The notes beneath the pieces were generated by a model that ran no database searches, was not told where the DNA came from, and saw only the letters and a list, made by a program, of their open reading frames with translations. From NCBI GenBank assembly GCA_020248265.1, contig JADCHX010000010.1:1-64000 (forward strand): DNA of 64,000 nt, read 5' to 3'. Shown here piece by piece: positions 8,871-16,794 of this stretch. Source of the stretch: Rhodocyclaceae bacterium (GTDB lineage: Bacteria; Pseudomonadota; Gammaproteobacteria; Burkholderiales; CAIKXV01). Both the position numbers and the translations under genes were made by a program. How positions within the stretch are numbered: the stretch's first letter is position 1; each line of letters starts with the position of its first letter.

Positions 8871-10538
8871 TCAGGCTTCGATGCGGCGCGTCACGGCCCG
8901 CGTCTCGCCGAAGGTCGGCACGTAGACCGAGTGCGTACCCGGCCCGCCGGCCACGACGATGCCGACATCCTCTGGCGAGCGCGACAGTGGTACCCGCGTG
9001 GACCGGTCGAATCCGGGCAGCTCGCCCAGGCGTGCATTGCGCGTCCTTTCGTAGTCCCGCTGCGCGAACTCGCCGGCCACCATCATCGACTGCTCCCACA
9101 GCATCCGCCGGACGGCCGCCTTGTCGTAGCCATGCCTGGCCATCACCGCGGCATGCTCCGGCGACAGAATCATCCAGGGCTCGCCGCAGTAGTGATAGTC
9201 GTTGCTGGCCGGGTACGCCATCGAGCGTGCCAGACATGCAAGCAGTTCGTCGGCATCCTTGCTGTGCGTGTTCAGGTTGAGCGTGCCCGATGCAGCAACC
9301 AAAGTGACCGCGTCGTCGCCCGTCGCGAAACCGCGGTCGGCATGCAGCGGCGCCCATGGACTGGCGGCTTCGTTCTCGGCACAGCAGAACAGGAACTTGC
9401 CCGGCTGGCCGTGGGTCGCGCGGTCCATCTCCGCTGGCCATGCACCGCCGATGTTCTGCATCACCAGCCGCAGCGCACGGCCCAGCGTCGCGTTTGGCAG
9501 GTTGCCCTGCCCGAGGCAGTTGATGCCAGCGTTCATGCCGAGCGCCAGCGCGATCGGCCCGTTGACGATCAGCCAGGTCGTGACCGGGTTGGTGGTCGAC
9601 TGCACGGCCTGCAGGTTGAACGCCGGATCGGCGGCGGCCTCCACCGCGGCGATCAGCACCGGCAGGTGGGCAGGCAAGCAACCGGCCATCACCGCATTGA
9701 CCGCGATCAGCTCGACGGTGGCTGCACCGAAGCCGGGAGCGAGCGTCGCGACGACCGCTGTCGGCGCCCGGCGGCTGCCGGACAGCATGCGGGCGACGCG
9801 TGCTGGCGTCGGCGGGATCACCGGCAGGCCGTCACTCCAGCGTCGGTCGCTGCAGGCCTGGTGGAAGGCTTCGATATCGGCGGGCAGTTCGATCAGCCTG
9901 CCATCGGCCGCGCCGGCCGCTGGCGTAGCGCCGATATGCGACCCCGCCCGTGCCGCGCCAGCGACTGCGGCGAGACGTACCGTCTCGGCGATACGCTCGG
10001 CCAGTGTTTCCGCTAGCGCTGCGACCTCTTCGCGCGACCGCGACCCGAACGGATGCTCGATGATCAGCAGCGGCTGGTCTGGCGCACCGAGCGCCTTGGC
10101 CTGGGCGCGCGCGAGGCCGCCGAATGCCGTGGAGCACACGCTGATTCCGAACGCGCCGCGGCGGCCGATCGAAACGGAGTCGTGGACACTCCACGACGCG
10201 CAGGACCCTCAGTCGCCAGAGCCGCTGATCACCACCATGCTTTCGGACGCCATCCGGTCGAGCACTGAAGGATCGGCACCGATCGACGCATTCGGCTTGC
10301 GGTGCCGCAGCACCCGCGCCACGCCATGCCTGGACAGCAGCAGTTGCTCGAGGTCGTCCGCGAGGAGCGAGAAGTTGGGCTTGGAGTTGTCGATGAAGGC
10401 GACCGTCGCACCGGCGAGCGATCCGGTGAACCGTGCCGCTGGCGCGTGGACGGCTGCATGGCTGGGCGCGAGTGGATCGAGCACGGCCAGCATTGCACCG
10501 CCGCTGCCGGTCGCGCTGCTGTCGGGGATGACGGACAT
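8871..10538 (-). CDS. UGSC-motif selenoprotein with long C-terminal domain (in-frame TGA read as Sec110)
   Basis: One continuous frame runs from ATG 10538 (preceded by AAGGAAG) to 8871, interrupted only by TGA at 10211-10209. Reading TGA as selenocysteine gives 555 aa with the redox motif Sec110-Gly-Ser-Cys113 in the context GSGDUGSCASWSVHD. The homologous-looking sequence continues after the TGA (VCSTAFGGLARAQAKALG, then PDQPLLIIEHPFG), so the two halves are one domain. A SECIS-like hairpin follows at once. UGSC proteins are a recognised (seleno)protein family in marine and soil bacteria; their reaction is unknown to me. Residues about 200-555 form a second domain I cannot assign. Without readthrough the product would be 109 aa. 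The divergent neighbour encodes MmgE/PrpD. Confidence 0.8.
10179..10197 (-). promoter_or_regulatory. Bacterial SECIS-like hairpin
   Basis: On the minus strand, 11 bases after the TGA codon (10211-10209), GUCGUGGA and UCCACGAC form a perfect 8-bp stem around a GUG loop (or 7 bp around AGUGU). A bacterial SECIS needs a stem just 3' of the UGA with a G near the start of the apical loop about 16-37 bases away; here the loop begins about 19 bases from the UGA. It lies inside the coding sequence, as is normal for SelB-dependent readthrough in bacteria. Confidence 0.7.
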
Positions 10539-10633
10539 CGGTCTTCCTTCGGTAATCGGGCAACGTAAAAAGACGCATCGTTCGAGCGGAAGCTATCATA
10601 ACCACTGCTCGTTACCCCGCCTGGAGATGCACG

Positions 10634-12052
10634 ATGCCCGATCACAGCAACCCGTCCGGCGCAGCGCCAGCGCTGCCCCTTCACGATGGGTACACGCGCG
10701 AATTGTGCGACACGATCGCCGGCTGGAACTACGACCGGCTTCCGCCGGAAGTGGTCTCGACCAGCAAGGCACTCATCCTGGACGCCCTCGGTACGATCGC
10801 AGGTGCGTCGCACGCGCCCGGCATCCCGGAACTGCTGGCACGCCTGTCGCGCTGGGAACAGGCGGGCAGCGCGACCGGCCTCATCGGCCTGCGCCGGTTC
10901 TCGCCACCGACGGCCGCGCTCGCCAACGGTGCCGCCGCGCATGCGCTCGACTTCGACGATCAGCACGACCCGGCGCGCGTGCACACCAGTTGCGTGGTGC
11001 TGCCAGCGCTGCTCGCCACCGCCGAGGACGCCGCGCCAGTGAGCGGCCGCGACTTCATCCTCGCCTTTGCCATCGGTGCCGAGCTGCATGCGCGCCTCGG
11101 CCTGGCCTGCCACAACAGCCTCGGCCGCGGCTGGCACCCGACGATGGTCTCGGGCACCGTGGCTGCATCGATCGCCGCCGGCCGGCTGCTCGGGCTCGAT
11201 GGCGAGCACATCGCCAACGGGCTGGGTTTCGCCTACCACCAGGCCAGCGGCTCGGCGCAGAGCATGCGCGATGGCGTGCTGTCGAAGCGCATCGGCGCCG
11301 GTTTCGCTTCGCGCGCCGCGGTGCTGGGCGCCTTCCTGGGCGCGGACGGGCTGACCGGCACGCGCCGCACGCTCGAAGGCAATGCCGGCCTGTTCGCGCT
11401 GTACGAGGGCAACGACGTGCATCCGCACCTGCTCACCGACGGCCTCGGCGAACGCTGGCGGGTGCCCGAGTACAGCTTCAAGCCCTACCCGTGCTGCCGC
11501 TGCAACCACACCGCGATCGGCCTCGGCATCGGCCTGCATGCGCGCGGCATCCGTCCGGCGGACGTGGCTTCGATCGAGATCCGTATCGGCCACGTGAACT
11601 GGCTCACCGTCGGAACGCCTTACGACCCCGCACGCAACGACGTGGTCCATGCGCAGTTCAACATCGCCTACGGCTTCGCGCGTGCGCTGCTGGATGGCCA
11701 GGTCGGCCTCGAGTCATACCTGAAGTCGGTGATCTCGGCACCCGAGGTCGGCATGCTCACATCGAAGACCACGATCGTCGACGACCCGTCGATCGATCCG
11801 ACGGCCATCGAACCTGCGCGGGTTAGGGTGGTGCTTGCCAGCGGCGAGACCATCGAGGTCGGCAGCGACACGGTAAAGGGCAGCCCGCAGGAGCCGATGA
11901 CGCGCGACGAGCAGCGCGCGAAGTTGCGCGGTTGCCTGCGCTTCGGGCTGGGTGCCGGCGACGCGGCTGCGGACCGGCTGGCCGGAGCGGTGGACCAGCT
12001 CGAGGCTGCACCCGACGCGGCGCGCGCATTGATCGACGCTTTCCCGCGCTGA
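10634..12052 (+). CDS. MmgE/PrpD family protein
   Basis: This encodes 472 aa with the PrpD-like all-helical N-terminal domain: LDALGTIAGA near residue 50, then ALANGAAAHALDFDDQHD (about 95-115), the most conserved family segment. A smaller C-terminal domain contains KPYPCCRCNH, equivalent to the family KPYPxCRxxH motif. Characterised relatives include 2-methylcitrate dehydratase and itaconate- or aconitate-type isomerases and decarboxylases, so a dehydratase or isomerase on a polycarboxylate is likely, but not which one. It is divergent from the selenoprotein gene and convergent with the Bug gene at 12108, whose operon may share substrate chemistry. Confidence 0.85.
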   Translation: MPDHSNPSGAAPALPLHDGYTRELCDTIAGWNYDRLPPEVVSTSKALILDALGTIAGASHAPGIPELLARLSRWEQAGSATGLIGLRRFSPPTAALANGAAAHALDFDDQHDPARVHTSCVVLPALLATAEDAAPVSGRDFILAFAIGAELHARLGLACHNSLGRGWHPTMVSGTVAASIAAGRLLGLDGEHIANGLGFAYHQASGSAQSMRDGVLSKRIGAGFASRAAVLGAFLGADGLTGTRRTLEGNAGLFALYEGNDVHPHLLTDGLGERWRVPEYSFKPYPCCRCNHTAIGLGIGLHARGIRPADVASIEIRIGHVNWLTVGTPYDPARNDVVHAQFNIAYGFARALLDGQVGLESYLKSVISAPEVGMLTSKTTIVDDPSIDPTAIEPARVRVVLASGETIEVGSDTVKGSPQEPMTRDEQRAKLRGCLRFGLGAGDAAADRLAGAVDQLEAAPDAARALIDAFPR

Positions 12053-12107
12053 ACACGGAGCGTGCCCCGGCTCAGACGCGATTCGCGCGCCTGCACCGGG
12101 CCGTGGG

Positions 12108-13082
12108 TCACTCTGCCTTGGCGCCCGACGCCTTCACCGCCTTTGCAAAGGTGACCGTCTCGGCAGCGATCAGCCTGGCCAGTTCCGCCGGCGTACCGCC
12201 GCCGGGTTCGAACCCGAGCCCGATCAGGCGCTCGCTGACATCCGGGAGCCTGAGCACGCGGCTGATCTCTTCGCTGAGCTTGCGGACGGTCGCCTGTGGT
12301 GTACCCGCCGCCGTCATCAGCCCGACCCAGTTGCCCAGCACGAATCCCTTGACGCCCTGCTCTGCGAAGGTCGGGACGTCCGGCATCCATTGCAGCCGCT
12401 TCTCGGACATCGCACCGATCACGCGCACCTTGCCAGTCTTCACCGCCGGCCACAGTTCCGGCACCGCGTTGGAGATGACGTGCACCTGCCCGCCGATCAG
12501 GTCGGCTGCGGCTGGGGCGGCGCCCTTGTAGGGAACATGCACGCCCTCGATACCGGCGGATACCTTCAGCATCTCCATCGAGAGGTGGCTGATCGCACCA
12601 ACGCCGCCCGAGCCGTAGACCATCTTGTTCTGCTTCGCCCACGCGATGAGTTCGGGTACCGTCCTGATCTGGAGCGTGCCGCTGACCGCCGTGATCAGCG
12701 GCGAGCTTCCGAGGTAGACAACCGGCGTCAGGTCGCGCGAGAGGCTGTAGCCGAGCTTCGGATAGAGCGACTGCGCGATCACGTGCGCGGTGCTGATGTT
12801 GAGCAGCGTATAGCCGTCGGGCGCAGCCCGGGCGGCGACCTCGGCACCGACATTGCCGCCAGCCCCCGGCCGGTTGTCGACGATCACGGGCTGCTTCCAG
12901 GACTCGGTCAGCTTCTGGGCGACCACTCGTGCAAGCAGATCGTTGATGCCGCCGGGGGCGAAGGCCACCACGTAGCGGATCGCGCGCTCCGGATAGGCCT
13001 GGGCGACGGCCTGGCTCGCGGCAGACAGCGCCAGGGCGCCCCCTGCCAGCCCTGCTAGTGCACTGCGGATCGGTGCTTTCAT
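12108..13082 (-). CDS. Bug/TctC-family periplasmic solute-binding protein
   Basis: This encodes 324 aa. The ATG at 13082 is chosen because it begins a clean Sec signal (MKAPIRSALAGLAGG, cleaved after AVAQ); the frame is open further upstream without signal-like sequence. Bug signatures are FAPGGINDLLAR and VDNRPGAGGNVGAE. It is the last gene of the minus-strand operon running from hyuA at 18842, 49 bp after the racemase-like gene, so it probably binds the substrate that the hydantoinase-like and isomerase-like enzymes process. No TctAB partner is present. Confidence 0.88.
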   Translation of the reverse strand: MKAPIRSALAGLAGGALALSAASQAVAQAYPERAIRYVVAFAPGGINDLLARVVAQKLTESWKQPVIVDNRPGAGGNVGAEVAARAAPDGYTLLNISTAHVIAQSLYPKLGYSLSRDLTPVVYLGSSPLITAVSGTLQIRTVPELIAWAKQNKMVYGSGGVGAISHLSMEMLKVSAGIEGVHVPYKGAAPAAADLIGGQVHVISNAVPELWPAVKTGKVRVIGAMSEKRLQWMPDVPTFAEQGVKGFVLGNWVGLMTAAGTPQATVRKLSEEISRVLRLPDVSERLIGLGFEPGGGTPAELARLIAAETVTFAKAVKASGAKAE

Positions 13083-13131
13083 CTGGACACGTTCCTCTGC
13101 GTGGAAGGGAATATCCCGGCGCGGACGGGCG

Positions 13132-13902
13132 TCACGCCGACATGCGTGCAAGCGGCGGCATCTTCGCCGGCTTGCCTTCGGTAAAGGCGAGCGAGCGCAA
13201 CAGGCTACCGCAGTCCACGATCTTCGGGTCAACGCCCATCGCGCGGTAGGCCTGCCAGGCCGACGCCTGCACAGCCGAGTAGACCGGCTTGCCCAGGTCG
13301 CGCTCGAGCATCTCGAGCACTTCGAGGGCGCGCAGCTGCGTACAGGCGACGAACACCGCCTGCGAATCCGGCGTCGTCATCTCCTTCACCTTGCGGTAGA
13401 TCTCCTCCGGCAGCACCTTGGCATGGTCGAACATGTCCAGCATGTCGAAGGTTCCCAGCTTGGTCGTGGTAATGCCATAGGCGCTGGCGAACTGCTTCAA
13501 CCGTTCGTTGGTCAGTTCGACATAGGGTGTCACCACGTCGACCTTCTTCACACCGTTGTCGGCGAGGCAGGCGACCATCGCGCCGGCCGTGGTGACGGTG
13601 GGTGCCTTCGTGATCTCGGTCAACTGCTCGCAGATGCGGTCGTTCCACTCGGGACCTTCGAAGAAGCTGCCGCTGGTGCAGCCATAGACGACCACGTCCG
13701 GCTCGACCATCGCCACTTCGCTCGCCGCATGCTTGCTGGCCTGCTCCATGTTGCGCAGTTCCTCTGGCGTGCCCTCGCGGCCACCCGCGATGCGCGCGGT
13801 ATGCACCGACACGCCTGGCGGCGCGATACGCCAGAACTCGGTCTCCATCGTGGTGTTGATCGACGGAACCAGCAATCCGATCCTGCCTCTCCATCCGTAC
13901 AT
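13132..13902 (-). CDS. Asp/Glu racemase superfamily enzyme (maleate isomerase / arylmalonate decarboxylase-like)
   Basis: This encodes 256 aa from ATG 13902, which has AAGGAG eight bases upstream. The two-domain racemase fold is suggested by a catalytic Cys in each half: VVYGCTSGSF (Cys75) and VFVACTQLRA (Cys187). This matches maleate cis-trans isomerase, which uses a Cys pair; arylmalonate decarboxylase keeps only one. N-terminal IGLLVPSINTTME is also maleate-isomerase-like. It lies between the PLP enzyme gene and the Bug gene, so it probably acts on an intermediate of the same pathway. Isomerase versus hydantoin racemase stays open; HyuA/HyuB upstream makes a racemase role conceivable. Confidence 0.8.
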   Translation of the reverse strand: MYGWRGRIGLLVPSINTTMETEFWRIAPPGVSVHTARIAGGREGTPEELRNMEQASKHAASEVAMVEPDVVVYGCTSGSFFEGPEWNDRICEQLTEITKAPTVTTAGAMVACLADNGVKKVDVVTPYVELTNERLKQFASAYGITTTKLGTFDMLDMFDHAKVLPEEIYRKVKEMTTPDSQAVFVACTQLRALEVLEMLERDLGKPVYSAVQASAWQAYRAMGVDPKIVDCGSLLRSLAFTEGKPAKMPPLARMSA

Positions 13903-13963
13903 GGAATTACTCCTTCTCGACAATGGTCACTTGCGGGGTGCTGCGTGCGGGATGCCGCGCGTC

Positions 13964-15121
13964 TCAGAGGCGCGCGGCAAGGGGATCCAGCGTGCGCGCT
14001 GACAGTCCGAGCGCCTTTCCGATCATCTCCGAGGCCTTCAGTCCGGTGCCGGTGAGAACCGCCACCGTCGTCTCGCCCGGCCGGATGTCGCCCGCATCGA
14101 GCAGGTGCCCGAGCGCCGCGCCGACCGAGGCGCAGGTCGGCTCGACATAGAACCCCATGCCGGCCAGCGTGCGCAAGGCCGCGACGATCTCGTCCTCGCC
14201 GACCGACAGGATGCGGCCACCGGACTCGCGCACGGCGCGCAGGATCGAGCGGCCACGCGTCGGGCGCTGCGACGCGATGCCTTCGGCAAGCGTCGGTACC
14301 GGCACGATGTCCTTGTAGTCTTCCAGGCCCTCGTCGAACGCCTGCGCCAGCGGCGACACGTTGGCCGCCTGCACGCCGAAGATGCGCGGCATGCGGTCGG
14401 TTTCTCCGGCGCGCATCAGCTCGGCGAAGCCGCGCTCACAGCCGAGCACGTTCGCACCGTAGCCGACCGGGACGATCACGTTGTCCGGCAGCCGGAAGCC
14501 GAGCTGTTCCCAGAGCTCGTAGGCCAGCGTCTTGGTGCCCTCGAGGAAGTAAGGCTGCCGGTTGTGGCTCGCGTAGAACATCGACGAGGCTTCGCGCAGT
14601 GCGGCGTCGGCCACATCCTGCCGGGTGCCGGTCACCGCCACCACGTCTGCTCCGTGCGCGGCCATCTGGGCGATCTTCGGATAGGAGGCCGTTGCCGGCA
14701 CCATGATCCGGCAGCGCATCCCGGCTGCGGCGGCATAGGTCGAGAGCGACGCGCCGGCGTTGCCGGACGAATCCTCGAGCACGTCCGTGATGCCATGCAG
14801 CTTCAGGTAGCTCACCATCGCAGTCATGCCGCGGTCCTTGAACGAACCGGTCGGCATCACGTACTCGAGCTTCCACAGCAGCTCTACACCCTTCCACGAC
14901 CTGGGCAGCAGCGGCGTCCAGCCCTCGCCCAGCGTGACAGCACCTTCGTACGGCACGGCCATCGCGGCGGCATAACGCCACAGGGAGCGGCGAGACGGAT
15001 CGATCCGGTCGCGCGTGATGCCTGGACACGTTTCCAGGTCGACGCCGTTGCCGTCGTCGGACTGCCAGCGTGGCATGTCGGACGGGTAGCGCTTCCCCGT
15101 GACGATATCGACGTAGTTCAC
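13964..15121 (-). CDS. PLP-dependent threonine-synthase-like enzyme
   Basis: This encodes 385 aa from a GTG at 15121 whose last bases form the TGA of hyuB (GTGA overlap). It is a fold-type II PLP enzyme: TGSFKDRG carries the cofactor lysine (Lys95), DSSGNAGASLSTYAAAAG is the Asn-containing substrate and phosphate loop (about 118-135), and the C-terminal part holds a conserved glycine-rich segment. The N terminus has no zinc-finger cysteines and is shorter than biosynthetic threonine synthase. Its place in a HyuA/HyuB operon suggests a catabolic lyase or dehydratase on a beta-substituted amino acid instead of threonine biosynthesis; that is inference. Confidence 0.8.
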   Translation of the reverse strand: MNYVDIVTGKRYPSDMPRWQSDDGNGVDLETCPGITRDRIDPSRRSLWRYAAAMAVPYEGAVTLGEGWTPLLPRSWKGVELLWKLEYVMPTGSFKDRGMTAMVSYLKLHGITDVLEDSSGNAGASLSTYAAAAGMRCRIMVPATASYPKIAQMAAHGADVVAVTGTRQDVADAALREASSMFYASHNRQPYFLEGTKTLAYELWEQLGFRLPDNVIVPVGYGANVLGCERGFAELMRAGETDRMPRIFGVQAANVSPLAQAFDEGLEDYKDIVPVPTLAEGIASQRPTRGRSILRAVRESGGRILSVGEDEIVAALRTLAGMGFYVEPTCASVGAALGHLLDAGDIRPGETTVAVLTGTGLKASEMIGKALGLSARTLDPLAARL

Positions 15122-16794
15122 TGCGCCGGCTCCTTCGGCGACCGGTCTTCCCGCTGGTCGCGCTCGCGTGCCGCCGGCGCGCGTGCAGCCGGATCGCCGA
15201 AGCCCCCGCCGCCCGGCGTGCAGACACGCAGCACGCTGTCCCGGGGCAATCGGACATCCGCTGCGGCCGACGGCAGCACGCGCTCGTCCGCACGGCCCGG
15301 GTTGAACACGAAGCGCCCGCGCAACCCAGGCTGGCCACCCTTCATCCCCTCGGCTTCGACATGCTGTCGCTCCGACGAAAGGCTGACCACGATGTCGTCG
15401 CCCAGTACCCGATAGTCGCGGATCACGCCCATGCCGCCGCGATACTCGCCCTCGCCCCCGGAGCCTTCCCACAGCGCATAGCGATCGACGCGGAACGGAA
15501 ACGCATGCTCGAGCGCCTCCACCGGGAGGTTCGACGCGCCCGACGCGTGCACGCGAACCGCGTCCATGCCGTCGCGGTTCGAGCGCGCGCCCATGCCCCC
15601 TGCCACGGTCTCGTAATTGACGAAGTAGGTGCCGCTGCGCGGATCGCGGCCGGCCAGCACCATCAGGTGGTGCGGCCCGCTGGGCGCCAGCGCACGCACC
15701 GGCAGCGCCTGCGACAGCGCCTTGGCCACGACGTCGCCGAGCACCCCGCAGGAGATCGATCGGCAGCCGACCGCGGCTGGCGACTGCGGACCGACCACGC
15801 TGCCCTTCGGTGCAGCCGTGGTGATCGTCCGGTAGTAGCCGGCATTCGCAGGTACGTCCGGATCGAGCAGGCTCTTGGCGACCGTGTAGATCGTCGCCAG
15901 CAGCGCGCGCTCGGGGATGTTGCGCGCCGATTCGAGCTGCTTCGCGGAGCCGGCGAAATCGAAGTGCAGGCGGCCACCCTCGATCGTCATCGCCAGGCGG
16001 ATCAGCGCGCGCTCGCCCTCGGCATTGCCGTCGAGGCAGTCCTCGGCATGGTAGGTACCCGCCGGCAGCCGCGCGATCGCTGCGGCAAAGCGGCGCTCGG
16101 TGAAGTCGAGGTAGCCGGCGATCGTGCGCGCGGTCTCTTCCGGACCGTAGCGCGCGATCAGCGTCTCGACGGCGCGCGTACCAACCAGGTTCGCCGCGAA
16201 CTGCGCGCGCAGGTCGCCAAGACGCTCGTCCGGCGTGCGCGAGTTGAGCAGCACGATGTCGAGCACGTCGCGGTTGATCTCGCCGCCACGCATGATGCGC
16301 ACCGGTGGCAGGCGCAGCCCTTCCTGGAAGATCGAGTTGCAGACCGCTGCCTCGCTGCCGGGCACCATGCCGCCGACATCGGCGTGGTGCGCGATGTTAG
16401 CGACGAAGGCGACGATCTCGCCACCGATGAACACCGGCGAGATCACGTTGATGTCGGGCAGGTGCGAGCCGCCGCCGTTGTACGGGTCGTTGGCCATGAA
16501 CATGTCGCCCGGCAGGATGTTCTCGCGACCGTAACGCGAGAGTATCTCGTCGACCGCACCGACCATCGAGCCGAGGTGAATCGGCACCCGCTGCGCGAGC
16601 GCGATCACCTGGCCCTGCGCATCGAAGATCGCAGTGGAACAGTCGGCACGCTCCTTGATGTTCGGCGAGAAGGACGTGCGCATCAGCGTCGCACCCATCT
16701 CTTCCGCGGCGGCGAGCAGGTATCGCGCCATCACCTCGGCACGGATCGGATCGGGCGCCTGTACGGGCGCCCCCGGCTTGCGTTCATTGCTCAT
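15118..16794 (-). CDS. Hydantoinase B / oxoprolinase beta-subunit family protein (HyuB)
   Basis: This encodes 558 aa from ATG 16794, overlapping the hyuA stop (TGATG). It has the family's metal-binding segment NDPYNGGGSHLPD (about residues 102-114), ISCGVLGD in the middle, and GGEGEYRGGMGVIRDYRV towards the C terminus. HyuB forms a complex with HyuA and performs ATP-dependent hydrolysis of cyclic amides such as hydantoins or 5-oxoproline, or carboxylation in the related acetone carboxylases. No third acetone-carboxylase-type subunit is seen, which favours the hydantoinase/oxoprolinase branch. Confidence 0.9.
   Translation of the reverse strand: MSNERKPGAPVQAPDPIRAEVMARYLLAAAEEMGATLMRTSFSPNIKERADCSTAIFDAQGQVIALAQRVPIHLGSMVGAVDEILSRYGRENILPGDMFMANDPYNGGGSHLPDINVISPVFIGGEIVAFVANIAHHADVGGMVPGSEAAVCNSIFQEGLRLPPVRIMRGGEINRDVLDIVLLNSRTPDERLGDLRAQFAANLVGTRAVETLIARYGPEETARTIAGYLDFTERRFAAAIARLPAGTYHAEDCLDGNAEGERALIRLAMTIEGGRLHFDFAGSAKQLESARNIPERALLATIYTVAKSLLDPDVPANAGYYRTITTAAPKGSVVGPQSPAAVGCRSISCGVLGDVVAKALSQALPVRALAPSGPHHLMVLAGRDPRSGTYFVNYETVAGGMGARSNRDGMDAVRVHASGASNLPVEALEHAFPFRVDRYALWEGSGGEGEYRGGMGVIRDYRVLGDDIVVSLSSERQHVEAEGMKGGQPGLRGRFVFNPGRADERVLPSAAADVRLPRDSVLRVCTPGGGGFGDPAARAPAARERDQREDRSPKEPAQ

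Noticed and set aside
10209-10538. A separate 109-aa gene ending at TGA 10209, plus a second gene starting at GTG 10139
   Set aside because: Both are in the same frame, the sequence between them codes for the UGSC motif and continues the domain, and the putative second start has no convincing ribosome binding site. A single selenoprotein gene explains everything better.
13964-15121. Biosynthetic threonine synthase (thrC)
   Set aside because: Its location inside a hydantoinase-like operon and absence of homoserine pathway genes nearby argue for a catabolic PLP enzyme; no symbol assigned.
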